This document shows positions 9,123 to 17,729 of a stretch of 64,000 bases of DNA, one piece after another. The notes under the pieces are model-generated. The model ran no database searches. It had not been told where the DNA came from and saw nothing but the letters and a program-made list of their open reading frames with translations. Position 1 is the first letter of the stretch. Every line of letters starts with the position of its first letter. The stretch covers positions 1-64,000 of the forward strand of contig DASZRW010000057.1 in NCBI GenBank assembly GCA_035549015.1, read 5' to 3'. The translations under genes and the position numbers were made by a program. The DNA comes from JAFDZV01 sp035549015 (GTDB lineage Bacteria > Bacteroidota > Ignavibacteria > OLB7).

Positions 9123-9608
9123 CTACGGCCTGGCGGCCCGCTTCGCACGGAGCGCACGCGCCACGCACTCCGGAACAAACTCCTTCACGTCCGCGTCGTA
9201 ACGCGACAATTCGCGGATGATGGTGGAGTTCAGATAGGAGTAGCGTTCGTTCGGCATCATGAAGATGGTGGAGATCTCCTCGCGCAGCTTTCGGTTCATC
9301 AGCGCCATCTGCATTTCATATTCGAAATCGGTGACCGCACGCAGGCCGCGCACGATTGCCTGCGCCCCTTCGGCCGCAGCGAACTCCACGATAAGCCCGG
9401 AGCATCGCTTCACCTCCACATTCGCATAGGCCTGCAACGATTCCGCCGCGAGCGCAAAGCGCTCCTCCTCGCTGAAGAGCGTCTGCTTGGCGCTGTTCAC
9501 GGCCAGCGCAACGATCACGCGATCGAACATGCGCGCGCTGCGGGCGATGATATCGATGTGGCCGTTCGTGATCGGATCGAATGTGCCGGGGTAGACAGCG
9601 ACGCGCAT
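9123..9608 (-). CDS. coaD: Phosphopantetheine adenylyltransferase
   Basis: CoaD transfers AMP from ATP to 4'-phosphopantetheine, the penultimate step of coenzyme A synthesis. The 161-residue length is standard. The nucleotidyltransferase motif is PGTFDPITNGHIDII at residues 8-22 (T/HxGH type), followed by IVRGLRAVTDFEYEMQMA, and the ISSTxxR-like signature appears as YLNSTIIRELSRY. The gene follows rsmD by 18 bp on the same strand, the common rsmD-coaD pairing. Confidence 0.97.
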   Translation of the reverse strand: MRVAVYPGTFDPITNGHIDIIARSARMFDRVIVALAVNSAKQTLFSEEERFALAAESLQAYANVEVKRCSGLIVEFAAAEGAQAIVRGLRAVTDFEYEMQMALMNRKLREEISTIFMMPNERYSYLNSTIIRELSRYDADVKEFVPECVARALRAKRAARP

Positions 9609-9626
9609 GCAGGCTCCGTAATGTGA

Positions 9627-10202
9627 TCAGGGAGAGAGGCTGTGAGAGGGATCGGCCGGGGCATGGCCCAGCAGAGTGATCGAGGTGTCGCCGAATCCGC
9701 GCTGCACCAGGAGATCGGCGCCCGGCGGCGGCGCGATCTCGGTTGCGGGCCCATGCTCCACTACGAGAATGCCGCCGGGAGCGAGGCACCCCGAAGAGAA
9801 GATATCGTGAACAAGGCGATCGAAGATCGTAGCAGCATACGGCGGATCGGCGAGGATGAGATCGAATGAGCCCTCGAGCCCGGCAACGTACTTCATCACA
9901 TCACGCACATGCACCGATGCCCGCGCAGTGAGCCCGAGCGTCTTCACGTTGTCCACAATGATCGCAGCCACACGGCGATCGCTCTCGACGAAATCACAGC
10001 GCACGGCGCCCCGGCTCAACGCCTCGATGCCCAGCGCACCGGTGCCGGCGAAGAGATCGAGCACGCGGGCTCCTTCGAAGGAGATCCGGTTGGCGAGGAT
10101 GTTGAAGATCGACTCGCGCACGCGATCGGTCGTCGGCCGGAGCATCGAACTGGTCGTGCTCTTCAACATTCTCCCACGCAACTCACCGGCAATGATTCTC
10201 AT
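9627..10202 (-). CDS. rsmD: 16S rRNA (guanine(966)-N2)-methyltransferase
   Basis: RsmD methylates G966 of 16S rRNA using S-adenosylmethionine. The 191-residue protein begins MRIIAGELRGRML with the family's RPTTDRVRESIFNIL stretch. Its SAM-binding motif is VLDLFAGTGALGIEALSRGA, and the catalytic motif IV is DLILADPPY. It lies 3 bp after the helix-hairpin-helix gene and 18 bp before coaD, so the three are probably cotranscribed. Confidence 0.96.
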   Translation of the reverse strand: MRIIAGELRGRMLKSTTSSMLRPTTDRVRESIFNILANRISFEGARVLDLFAGTGALGIEALSRGAVRCDFVESDRRVAAIIVDNVKTLGLTARASVHVRDVMKYVAGLEGSFDLILADPPYAATIFDRLVHDIFSSGCLAPGGILVVEHGPATEIAPPPGADLLVQRGFGDTSITLLGHAPADPSHSLSP

Positions 10203-10205
10203 GCG

Positions 10206-10736
10206 CTAACGGATAACGATGAAGGGCTTCATCTTTTCGAACTTCTTCTCCCCGATCCCCTTGATGCTCATGATGTCATCGGGCCGCCGGAACGGAACAT
10301 GAGTCCGGCGTTCGATGATCGCCTCCGCCGTCTTCTCCCCCACGCCGGGGAGGCGCATCAACTCCAGCTTCGGCGCGTGGTTCACATCAACCGGCCCCTG
10401 CGGCTTCTCCTTGCCGCTCCGGCCGGAACGGTCCGCGCGTTCGGCAATCTGATCCGCCGCGGCATCGTCGCCTCCCAACGGCTGCCAGGCGCCGGCGGAG
10501 TCGGGCGCAATCAGACGCTTCAACTCCGCAAGGCGTGATGCGCGATAGGCGTTGACAAGCGAATCGTGACGGCGAAGGAGAGCAAGCATCTCGCGGTGCG
10601 CGGGCATATGCTCGCGCGAGTCGAAGAATGTCGTGTAGATGAACCCGGCGAGCGTGGCCGCCGCAAGAAAGAGGGCCACGGTAACGTCGCCCCGCGTCAG
10701 GCCGAGCTTCGACTCCAGCTTCGAGTTGATGGCCAT
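10206..10736 (-). CDS. Membrane-anchored ComEA-like helix-hairpin-helix protein
   Basis: The 176-residue protein has one membrane segment near residues 17-36 (VTVALFLAAATLAGFIYTTF), a charged linker, and a C-terminal double helix-hairpin-helix domain. The latter shows VDVNHAPKLELMRLPGVGEK, AEAIIERR and IMSIKGIGEKKFEKMKPFI, as in the DNA receptor ComEA. In transformation ComEA binds incoming DNA at the outer face of the membrane. No other competence gene is nearby, so the role is inferred. The ATG at 10736 is preceded by GGAGGTCGGC, a good ribosome binding site, which decides the start. Confidence 0.85.
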   Translation of the reverse strand: MAINSKLESKLGLTRGDVTVALFLAAATLAGFIYTTFFDSREHMPAHREMLALLRRHDSLVNAYRASRLAELKRLIAPDSAGAWQPLGGDDAAADQIAERADRSGRSGKEKPQGPVDVNHAPKLELMRLPGVGEKTAEAIIERRTHVPFRRPDDIMSIKGIGEKKFEKMKPFIVIR

Positions 10737-10841
10737 GCCGACCTCCATGCAACTGGTTCGGCGCCGCGTGCGGCCGGCGTGTCCGCCCATGGACGGATGC
10801 GATTGCCGCCTGGTGCTGGAGGGAGCGTGCAATCGCCGGAG

Positions 10842-10849
10842 CGAAGATA
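10842..10849 (-). promoter_or_regulatory. Probable -7 box TATCTTCG for the comEA-like/rsmD/coaD operon
   Basis: The minus strand reads TATCTTCG here, one base from the TATCTTTG box of the two tRNA promoters, about 105 bp upstream of the comEA-like start. The -33 element is weak (GTGG at the expected distance). The same octamer occurs upstream of truC at 25378 and of the lipoprotein gene near 56817. Confidence 0.4.
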
Positions 10850-10884
10850 GAGATCGTAATAGGAAATCACCACGCCCGGTTGCA

Positions 10885-10916
10885 TTTGCCCACATCCCCT
10901 GCTGCTGCTATCTTTG
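10885..10916 (+). promoter_or_regulatory. Bacteroidota-type promoter of the tRNA locus
   Basis: TTTG (10885-10888), a 20-bp spacer and TATCTTTG (10909-10916) match the TTTG-N19-20-TAnnTTTG promoter form of Bacteroidota. Transcription would start near 10923 and read through the truncated tRNA into tRNA-Thr. Confidence 0.65.
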
Positions 10917-10967
10917 TAGCTCTTTGCCGCCAATGCTGCGGCATTTCGGCGTAAATGCAATGCGCAC

Positions 10968-11030
10968 GCCCGTGTAGCTCAACTGGCAGAGCACCCCGAT
11001 TGCCATCGGGGAGGTTGCAGGTTCTTCACG
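10968..11030 (+). pseudogene. Truncated tRNA, probably tRNA-Gly (GCC), lacking its T arm
   Basis: The 5' half is intact and nearly identical to the tRNA-Thr gene 91 bp downstream: acceptor strand GCCCGTG, then TAGCTCAACTGGCAGAGC. The anticodon arm CCCCGAT-TGCC-ATCGGGG has GCC or TGC at the anticodon position. After GGTTGCAGGTTC the sequence jumps to TTCACGGCAC, so the T loop, T stem 3' strand and matching acceptor strand are missing. It is the first tRNA after the promoter at 10885. A minimal T-armless tRNA is conceivable but unlikely. Confidence 0.6.
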
Positions 11031-11058
11031 GCACAGTGATTGACATTTCCCTACACTC

Positions 11059-11131
11059 GCCCGTGTAGCTCAACTGGCAGAGCATCTGATTTGTAATCAG
11101 AAGGTTGCAGGTTCGATTCCCGTCGCGGGCT
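11059..11131 (+). tRNA. tRNA-Thr (anticodon TGT)
   Basis: This is a full cloverleaf of 73 nt. GCCCGTG pairs with CGCGGGC (one T-G pair), the D arm is AGCTCAACTGGCAGAGC, and the anticodon stem TCTGA/TCAGA surrounds TTTGTAA (anticodon TGT). The T loop is TTCGATT. The T stem GCAGG/CCCGT has one A-C mismatch. The discriminator is T and CCA is not encoded. It is probably cotranscribed with the truncated tRNA upstream. Confidence 0.9.
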
Positions 11132-11230
11132 CTTCAAACGTTCTTTTCCTCAGATCGCGGGCTCTTCAATTCTCCTCGTACTTCCCTCGGAAGGTTGTCC
11201 CGATCTTCGATCGGGATCGCGGGCTCTTCA
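11123..11230 (+). repeat. Three copies of the tRNA-Thr 3' end
   Basis: TCGCGGGCTCTTCA occurs at 11123-11136 (the end of tRNA-Thr plus 5 bases), 11155-11168 and 11217-11230. The third copy is preceded by AAGGTTG and a T-arm-like hairpin TCCCGA-TCTTCGA-TCGGGA, so 11190-11227 looks like the 3' half of another tRNA. The second copy is only an acceptor end. Such duplicated tRNA ends are left by decayed tRNA arrays or by integrative elements that use a tRNA 3' end as attachment site. The sugar cluster begins 160 bp further on. Confidence 0.6.
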
Positions 11231-11391
11231 TTTGCATCGATCACAATTCCACCTATATTAGCACCCACTGCCGCCTCCCCATGCCCCCTCGTGTCCCTTT
11301 GCTAACTACAATCGATGTTTTGCGTTGGTAACAGCGAATTAACACGGCATTAACCGCCGGGCTATTTCGCCTCATGTAAGTTGCGCACGCA

Positions 11392-12597
11392 ATGAGCATC
11401 CCTGTGAATGGTGCAGACAACGGATCGAAAGACGGCACGGGAACCCTTGTATTCCGGGCCGGCATTTCGGCCCCCAGCTATGAGATCGCAGCGGAACCGC
11501 AGACGGGTCCTGACGCTTCATCGCCTGCCGCCGCCCGCACACACCATCGGCAACGCATGCGCCCCTCCATCCTCTTTATCTGCGGCTCGATCAATCAGAC
11601 GTCGCAGATGCACGCGATCGCACAGCACCTTCCCGAATGCGATTGCTTCTTCTCACCCTACTACGCCGACGGGTTGTTCATCGAGGTGATACGACGGATC
11701 GGATTGACGAAGTCCACCGTGATGGGTCCGAAGCTCGCTTCGCGGTGCCTGGCGTACCTGCGCACACACGATCTGCAGATCGACCACGAAGGCCGCCAGC
11801 GCCACTACGATCTCGTGGTGACATGCAGCGATCTGGTTGTTCCCAGAAACGTCCGCGGAAGGAAGCTGATCCTTGTGCAGGAGGGGATGACCGATCCGGA
11901 GAATCTGATGTATCACCTGGTGCGCGCGCTGAGGCTGCCACGCTACCTGGCGAGCACGTCCACCACCGGCCTCAGCCATGCGTACGACTACTTCTGCGTT
12001 GCAAGCGAAGGCTACCGCGAGCACTTCGCGCGCAAGGGTGTGAACCCGGAGGCGATCCGCGTGACCGGCATCCCGAACTTCGACAACTGCCGGGCGTTCG
12101 CAGAGAACGATTTCCCCCATCGCGGCTATGTGCTGGTAGCCACCAGCGATGCGCGCGAGACGTTCAAGCTGGAGAACCGGAAGCGGTTCATCCTGGATTG
12201 CGTGGCGATCGCCAACGGCCGGCCGATGATCTTCAAACTGCATCCCAACGAGAATGTGCAGCGCGCCACGCGCGAGGTTCAGCGCTGGGCTCCGGGCGCC
12301 CGGGTATTCGCCACCGGCAATACCAACCACATGATCGCGAACTGCGATGTGCTGATCACGAAGTACTCCAGCGTCGTGTTCGTGGGCCTGGCTCTGGGAC
12401 GCGAGGTACACTCCTACTTCGACATCGACGAACTGCGGAGGCTGGCGCCGATGCAGAACGACGGCAGCTCCGGGCGGGCGATCGCCGAAGTGTGCCGCTG
12501 CCACATCAACGACGTTCCGGTACCGGAACGCTTCGAGGATCTGGTGCGCACGCCGGAGTGCATGGCCAAGGGAATTCCGCAGGAGGTGGTGCGATGA
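11392..12597 (+). CDS. GT-B-like glycosyl/glycerophosphotransferase of a surface polysaccharide cluster
   Basis: This 401-residue protein opens the sugar cluster. From MRPSILFICGSINQTSQMHA (residue 56 on) it shows a two-domain GT-B-like layout. The C-terminal part has MIFKLHPNEN, then ANCDVLITKYSSVVFVGLAL and REVHSYFDIDEL, a pattern shared by CDP-glycerol glycerophosphotransferases and UDP-GlcNAc 2-epimerase-like transferases. It probably transfers the activated sugar made by its neighbours, but donor and acceptor are unknown. The first 55 residues are low in structure, so the ATG at 11557 may be the true start. Its stop overlaps the next start (ATGA at 12594-12597). Confidence 0.7.
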   Translation: MSIPVNGADNGSKDGTGTLVFRAGISAPSYEIAAEPQTGPDASSPAAARTHHRQRMRPSILFICGSINQTSQMHAIAQHLPECDCFFSPYYADGLFIEVIRRIGLTKSTVMGPKLASRCLAYLRTHDLQIDHEGRQRHYDLVVTCSDLVVPRNVRGRKLILVQEGMTDPENLMYHLVRALRLPRYLASTSTTGLSHAYDYFCVASEGYREHFARKGVNPEAIRVTGIPNFDNCRAFAENDFPHRGYVLVATSDARETFKLENRKRFILDCVAIANGRPMIFKLHPNENVQRATREVQRWAPGARVFATGNTNHMIANCDVLITKYSSVVFVGLALGREVHSYFDIDELRRLAPMQNDGSSGRAIAEVCRCHINDVPVPERFEDLVRTPECMAKGIPQEVVR

Positions 12598-13409
12598 CAC
12601 GCCTCGTCGTGGTGGTGCAGGCGCGGATGTCCAGCACCCGGCTCCCCGGAAAGGTGATGATGCCGCTCGCCGGGCGCCCGCTGCTGGAGCGGATGCTCGA
12701 ACGCGTCCGCGCGGCCACGCTGCCGGCGGAGATCGTAGTGGCGACAACGACGATGCAGGAGGACGAACCACTGCGCGAGCTCTGCGGCACGATCGGCGTA
12801 CGCTGCTACAGCGGCCATCCTACCGATCTCCTGGACAGGCACTACCGCGCCGCGCTGGAATGCGAAGCGGACGCCGTGGTGAAGATTCCGAGCGACTGCC
12901 CGCTGATCGATCCCGCGATCATCGACCGCGTGCTGGCGCACTATCTGCGGCACGAACCGTCGTACGACTACGTGAGCAATCTGCATCCGGCGAGCTATCC
13001 GGACGGCAACGACGTGGAGGCGATCGCAATGCCCGCGCTGGAGACGGCGTGGCGCGAGGCGGAGCGCGACTTCGAACGGGAGCACACCACCCCCTTCCTC
13101 TGGGAGCGGCCGGAACGCTTCCTGATCGGGAATGTGCGCTGGGAGCGCGGGCAGGACTACTCCATGAGCCATCGCTGGACGATCGATTACCGGGAGGATT
13201 ACGAGCTGATCGCCGCCGTCTACGATGCGCTCTACACGGCATCCGGCCGGATCTTCGGCATCGATGCGATCCTCTCCTGGCTGGACCAGCATCCGGACGT
13301 GGCCGCGCTCAACGCACATCTCGCAGGGGTGAACTGGTACCGGCATCACATGAGCGAACTGCAGACGGTAACCGCACAGATGACGCGTGCGTTGAACAAT
13401 GCCCGCTGA
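12594..13409 (+). CDS. SpsF-like cytidylyltransferase
   Basis: The 271-residue protein begins MTRLVVVVQARMSSTRLPGK, the N-terminal nucleotide-binding motif of the SpsF/NeuA-type cytidylyltransferases. The CTP-site segment VVKIPSDCPLIDPAIID follows near residue 90, and the C-terminal part has HTTPFLWERPE and MSHRWTIDYREDYELI. The family activates acidic sugars as CMP conjugates. Placed with a NeuB-like synthase five genes later, the likely substrate is the 3-deoxy-ulosonic acid made by this cluster. The start overlaps the previous gene and is preceded by AGGAGGTGGTGCG, an excellent ribosome binding site. Confidence 0.85.
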   Translation: MTRLVVVVQARMSSTRLPGKVMMPLAGRPLLERMLERVRAATLPAEIVVATTTMQEDEPLRELCGTIGVRCYSGHPTDLLDRHYRAALECEADAVVKIPSDCPLIDPAIIDRVLAHYLRHEPSYDYVSNLHPASYPDGNDVEAIAMPALETAWREAERDFEREHTTPFLWERPERFLIGNVRWERGQDYSMSHRWTIDYREDYELIAAVYDALYTASGRIFGIDAILSWLDQHPDVAALNAHLAGVNWYRHHMSELQTVTAQMTRALNNAR

Positions 13410-13428
13410 CAACGACTCAACGAACATC

Positions 13429-14313
13429 ATGAGCACAACGCTGAACTATACTTCGCTTCCCGACGCAGACGAGGCGCTGCTCCGTGCAACGGCGCTGCGC
13501 GTGCGCGAACATATCATCCGCATGGCAACCGGGGGCGGCTGCTTCATCGGCGCCTCCCTCTCCTGCGCGGATCTGATTGTCTACCTCTACGGGCGCCACC
13601 TGCGGGTGACTCCAACCAGCCTGGACGATCCCGACCGCGACTATCTCTTCCTCTCCAAGGGACACGACGTTCCGGCACTCTACGGCACGCTGGCGGAGCT
13701 GGGCTATATCGACCGCGATCGTCTTGCCGCGCACCTGAGCCCGAACGACGCGATCTACTGGCATCCGAATCGGAGGATACCGGGCGTGGAGTTTCACTCC
13801 GGTTCACTCGGGCATCTCCTCTCCGTCGCCATCGGCGTTGCGCTCGATATCAAGATGCGCGGGTCGGACAACCGCGTGTACGTGATCATGGGAGACGGCG
13901 AGTTGAACGAGGGCTCGATCTGGGAAGGGCTGCTGGTGGCCAATGCCTACGGTCTGGACAATCTGGTGGGGATCGTGGATCGGAACGAGTTCCAGGCGAA
14001 CATTCGCACGGAGGAGTTGATTCCGCTGGAGCCGCTGGCAAGCAAGTTCGAGGCGTTCGGCTGGAGCACGGAGCGGATCAACGGCCACTCCTTCCAGGAG
14101 ATGGAGGGCGTGTTCGGAAGCCTTCCGTTCGCTAGCGGCCGCCCGAGCATGATCATCGCGGACACGGTGCGAGGCCGGGGGTGCCCATCGATCGAGTGGC
14201 GTGCGGACCGTTGGTTCATGCGCCTTGGCGAAGAGGATGCCGATCTGCTACTGCGCGAGTTGCACGGCGGCGAGGGGGGCATGCTTGCCGCCGAGCCGCT
14301 GGTGGTACGATGA
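13429..14313 (+). CDS. Transketolase, N-terminal (thiamine-diphosphate-binding) subunit
   Basis: This is the ThDP-binding half of a split transketolase (294 residues). Motifs include FIGASLSCADLIVYLYG, FLSKGHDVPALYGTLAE, HSGSLGHLLSVAIG and the ThDP/Mg motif MGDGELNEGSIWEGL, ending in VDRNEFQA. It should pair with the next gene product and move a two-carbon unit between sugar phosphates. Inside a sugar cluster the pair more likely builds a special ketose than serves the pentose phosphate pathway. The ATG at 13429 gives a natural start (MSTTLNYTSLP); an ATG at 13399 would overlap the previous gene by 11 bp. Confidence 0.88.
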   Translation: MSTTLNYTSLPDADEALLRATALRVREHIIRMATGGGCFIGASLSCADLIVYLYGRHLRVTPTSLDDPDRDYLFLSKGHDVPALYGTLAELGYIDRDRLAAHLSPNDAIYWHPNRRIPGVEFHSGSLGHLLSVAIGVALDIKMRGSDNRVYVIMGDGELNEGSIWEGLLVANAYGLDNLVGIVDRNEFQANIRTEELIPLEPLASKFEAFGWSTERINGHSFQEMEGVFGSLPFASGRPSMIIADTVRGRGCPSIEWRADRWFMRLGEEDADLLLRELHGGEGGMLAAEPLVVR

Positions 14314-14397
14314 GACGATGAACCGATTCCGCGGCAGTCATCGTGCGCCATTGAAGCGCCGGCGATCACCGCTCATGTTTCGATGAAGAGGAACACC

Positions 14398-15342
14398 ATG
14401 GATTATCAGGAGACACTTGCACGCCTCGCGGAGGCCGATGAACGCATCATCGTGATGACGGCGGAGAATCGCGCCGCGATACGCGACCTCCCGTCGCGGC
14501 TCGGGAAGCGCTTCATCGATGTGGGCATCAGCGAGGCAACGATGATCGGCGCGGCAGCCGGCCTGGCGCTGCGCGGCCGCATCCCGGTAACGCACGCGCT
14601 CGCCACCTTCCTCACGCTTCGCGCGTTCGAGTTCATACGGACGGATGTGGGCCTCCCCAACCTGCCGGTAAAGCTTGTCGGCGGCGTGCCGGGCATACTC
14701 TCGGAGGCCAACGGACCAACACATCAGGCGATAGAGGACGTGGCGCTGATGCGCGGCATTCCGAATGTCTGCGTGTTCGCACCGGCCGACGAATTGGAAC
14801 TGGTTGAAGGCATGCAGCAGATCATGGAGCATCCGGCGCCGTGGTATGTGCGCTTCAACTCCTGCGCGGCACCGGTTACGCACTCGCCGTTTCAGATAGG
14901 AAGCGCGGAGCAGTTCGGCGATGGAAACGACGTAGCGATCCTCACCTACGGCTATCTGCTGGGCGAGGCGATGACGGCAATGCGCGAGCTCGAGGCGCTG
15001 GGCGTGAACGCACGCGTTGTGAACATGCGCACGCTGAAGCCGGCGGATACCGAGATGATCCTGCACGTTGCGGAGGAGACGCGCCTGGTTGTGACGTTGG
15101 AGGATCACTTCCGCACCGGCGGCCTGTACTCGATCGTCTGCGAGACGCTGATTGCGAACAGGCTCGCGGCCGCCGTGTTCCCGATCGCCTTCGAGGAGCG
15201 CTGGTTTACCCCGGCCCTGATCGGCGATGTTCTCGAGGCCGAAGGATTGCGCGGCGCGCAGATCGCGACGCGCGTTGCGGACGCACTGGAAGCGGAAACC
15301 GCCGCGCCGGCAGCCGGCCTCTTCAACGGCCTCAGAGGCTGA
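14398..15342 (+). CDS. Transketolase, C-terminal subunit
   Basis: This is the pyrimidine-binding plus C-terminal half of the split transketolase (314 residues). It has the activating Glu context FIDVGISEATMIGAAAGLAL, then THALATFLTLRAFEFIR, ANGPTHQAIEDVALMRGIPN and the C-terminal fold NDVAILTYGYLLGEAMTA. The ATG at 14398 is chosen because AAGAGGA lies at proper distance before it; the ATG at 14383 lacks a site. It follows the N-terminal subunit by 84 bp, a larger gap than elsewhere in the cluster. Confidence 0.88.
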   Translation: MDYQETLARLAEADERIIVMTAENRAAIRDLPSRLGKRFIDVGISEATMIGAAAGLALRGRIPVTHALATFLTLRAFEFIRTDVGLPNLPVKLVGGVPGILSEANGPTHQAIEDVALMRGIPNVCVFAPADELELVEGMQQIMEHPAPWYVRFNSCAAPVTHSPFQIGSAEQFGDGNDVAILTYGYLLGEAMTAMRELEALGVNARVVNMRTLKPADTEMILHVAEETRLVVTLEDHFRTGGLYSIVCETLIANRLAAAVFPIAFEERWFTPALIGDVLEAEGLRGAQIATRVADALEAETAAPAAGLFNGLRG

Positions 15343-15375
15343 TCCTTCTTCACGATCTCAATACGACCTCATCCC

Positions 15376-16737
15376 ATGCCCAACAGAGTTGCATTCAACG
15401 AGGATTATCCGTCGATCGATCGATCGAACGAACTGTACAACAGAGCGCTGGGCCTGATTCCATGCGTCACGCAGACGCTCGCCAAGGGTCCGGGCCAGCA
15501 TGTCAACGGCGTGGCGCCGAAATACCTGGTGCGCGGCAAGGGCACGCACGTGTGGGATGCGGACGGCAATGAGTTCCTGGATTACACCATGGGCGTTGGG
15601 CCGATATCGCTCGGCTACTGCTACGATGCGGTGGACAACGCCATCCGCGTGCAACTGGAGGACGGCATCACGTTCTCGCTGATGCATCCGCTGGAAGTGG
15701 AGGTTGCCGAACTGATCCGCTCCGTGGTTCCGAACGCGGAGTCCGTGCGCTTCTCGAAGACCGGCTGCGACGTGACCACCGCCGCCGTACGGCTTGCACG
15801 CGCCTTCACCGGCCGCGACAAGGTGCTCTGCTGCGGCTACCATGGCTGGCACGACTGGTATATCGCCGTCACGGACCGCAACAGAGGGATCCCCGAGGCC
15901 GTTGCCGGTCTCACGCATACGATCAACTACAACGACATCGCATCGCTTGAGGACTCCATCGATAGTGAAACGGCATGCGTGATTCTGGAACCGGCGGTGT
16001 TCGAGGCGCCGCGCGACGGGTATCTCCGGAAGGTGCGCGAGCTGTGCGATGCCAACGGTACCCTCCTCATCTTCGACGAGATGTGGACCGGCTTCCGCCT
16101 CGCTCTGGGCGGAGCCCAGGAATACTTCCAGGTGAATGCGGACCTGGCCTGCTTCTCCAAGGCGATCGCGAACGGCATGCCGATCTCGGTGCTCACCGGC
16201 CGGCACGATGTGATGGCGCTGTTGGAACACGATGTCTTCTTCTTCACGACGTTCGGCGGCGAGGCTCTGTCGCTGGCGGCAGCGAAGGCCACGATCAACG
16301 AGATGCGCGAGCGCCATGTCACCGAGCATCTGTGGCGCCAGGGAGGAATCCTGAAGCACGGGTACAACGAGATCGCGGCGGAGCTCGGGATGGAGTACAC
16401 GAACTGCGTGGGCCTTGCGCCGCGGACGATGGTAACGTTCAACGCCCCGGCAGGCGATCCGCTGCTGATGAAGTCGCTCGTGCAGCAGGAGATGATCAAG
16501 CGCGGCATCCTCTGGAGCGGGTTTCACACCATCTCCTTCTCTCACTCCAACGAGGACATCGCCTACACGCTCGTTGCCTATCGCGAGGTGCTGCCGATAC
16601 TGAAGCAGGCGGTTGCCGAAGGAACGTTGCGCGAGCAACTGCGCGGAGCGCCGGTGGAGCCGGTGTTCCGGCGGACCGGGAACTTCAACATGAAGCCGGC
16701 ACCGCAGAAGAACGGAGTGGTGACACATCATGACTGA
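15376..16737 (+). CDS. Class III aminotransferase related to glutamate-1-semialdehyde aminomutase
   Basis: This pyridoxal-phosphate enzyme has 453 residues. Features are the N-terminal YLVRGKGTHVWDADGNEFLD, the cofactor region TGCDVTTAAVRLARAFTGR and GYHGWHDWYI, the Asp motif LLIFDEMWTGFRL and the Schiff-base Lys in ACFSKAIANGMPISVLTGR. The layout is that of glutamate-1-semialdehyde aminomutase, but heme enzymes are not expected in this context. It more likely aminates or moves an amino group on a sugar intermediate of the cluster. It overlaps the SDR gene by 8 bp. Confidence 0.85.
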   Translation: MPNRVAFNEDYPSIDRSNELYNRALGLIPCVTQTLAKGPGQHVNGVAPKYLVRGKGTHVWDADGNEFLDYTMGVGPISLGYCYDAVDNAIRVQLEDGITFSLMHPLEVEVAELIRSVVPNAESVRFSKTGCDVTTAAVRLARAFTGRDKVLCCGYHGWHDWYIAVTDRNRGIPEAVAGLTHTINYNDIASLEDSIDSETACVILEPAVFEAPRDGYLRKVRELCDANGTLLIFDEMWTGFRLALGGAQEYFQVNADLACFSKAIANGMPISVLTGRHDVMALLEHDVFFFTTFGGEALSLAAAKATINEMRERHVTEHLWRQGGILKHGYNEIAAELGMEYTNCVGLAPRTMVTFNAPAGDPLLMKSLVQQEMIKRGILWSGFHTISFSHSNEDIAYTLVAYREVLPILKQAVAEGTLREQLRGAPVEPVFRRTGNFNMKPAPQKNGVVTHHD

Positions 16738-17671
16738 GCACATGGGAAACGGAACGGCGCACGTGGAAAACGGAACGGCGGACGGCAACCCGATCGTGGT
16801 ACGAGGGGCGGGCGATCGCCGGCAGCATGCGCTCCCCTCGCCCGGCTCCCTCTTCTCGCTTGCAGGGAAGGTGGCGATCGTCACCGGCGGCGTCGGGCTG
16901 ATCGGCCGCAGGCATTGCGAGGCGCTGCTCGGGGCCGGAGCATCCGTGATCGTGACGGATCTGAACGAGGCAGAGTGCCAGACGTTCGCGGAGGAGCTCC
17001 GCTCGAAGCTCGGTGACGACCAGGCGGAGCGGGCGATCGGGATCGGCGCGGACATCACCGATCCGCATGCGGTGGGGCATCTGCTGGAGCAGACGCTTGC
17101 CATCCACGGCCGCGTGGATGTTCTGGTGAACAATGCCGCGATCAACGACATGGTGGAGAGCCCGGCCTCCGGCGCCGATCTCTCCCGGTTTGAGAACTAT
17201 CCGCTGGAGATGTTCCGGCGATCGCTGGACGTGAACGTGACCGGGACGTTTCTCTGTTCGCAGATCGTGGGCTCCGAGATGGCGCGATGCGGATCCGGAA
17301 GCATCATCAATGTGGCCTCCACCTACGGCGTCGTGGCTCCGGACCAGTCGCTCTACCGGCGGGCGGACGGCACGCAGACATTCTACAAGTCGGCAGTGTA
17401 TCCGGTTACCAAGGGGGCCGTTATCTCCTTCACCCGCTTCCTCGCGGCATACTGGGGAACGGCCGGGGTTCGTGTCAACACGCTGTCGCCGGGCGGCGTG
17501 GAGAACGCACAGGACGAACAGTTCATTCACGAGTACGAACGGCGCACTCCGCTGGGCCGCATGGCATCCTCCGGCGACTATCAGGGAGCGCTGCTGTTTC
17601 TGGCAAGCGATGCATCCTCCTACATGACCGGAGCGAATCTCATCGTTGACGGCGGCTGGACATGCTGGTAG
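16730..17671 (+). CDS. Short-chain dehydrogenase/reductase (SDR)
   Basis: The 313-residue protein is a classical SDR preceded by about 45 poorly structured residues. The cofactor motif is VAIVTGGVGLIGRRHCEALL, the NAG-type motif is VLVNNAAINDM, and the catalytic Ser is in IINVASTYGVVAPD with Tyr/Lys in YPVTKGAVISF. The tail ASSYMTGANLIVDGGWTCW is the usual SDR ending. It probably oxidises or reduces a sugar or keto intermediate in the pathway. The start overlaps the aminotransferase end by 8 bp, so translation is likely coupled. Confidence 0.9.
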   Translation: MTEHMGNGTAHVENGTADGNPIVVRGAGDRRQHALPSPGSLFSLAGKVAIVTGGVGLIGRRHCEALLGAGASVIVTDLNEAECQTFAEELRSKLGDDQAERAIGIGADITDPHAVGHLLEQTLAIHGRVDVLVNNAAINDMVESPASGADLSRFENYPLEMFRRSLDVNVTGTFLCSQIVGSEMARCGSGSIINVASTYGVVAPDQSLYRRADGTQTFYKSAVYPVTKGAVISFTRFLAAYWGTAGVRVNTLSPGGVENAQDEQFIHEYERRTPLGRMASSGDYQGALLFLASDASSYMTGANLIVDGGWTCW

Positions 17672-17729
17672 CGCCCGAATGCGGCGCTCCCAACCGACTC
17701 AGATGTTCAATACTTACGAGCACATACTC

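Noticed and set aside
15376..16737. Calling the aminotransferase hemL (heme synthesis)
   Set aside because: It is related to glutamate-1-semialdehyde aminomutase but sits inside a sugar operon between transketolase and SDR genes, so a sugar substrate is more likely.
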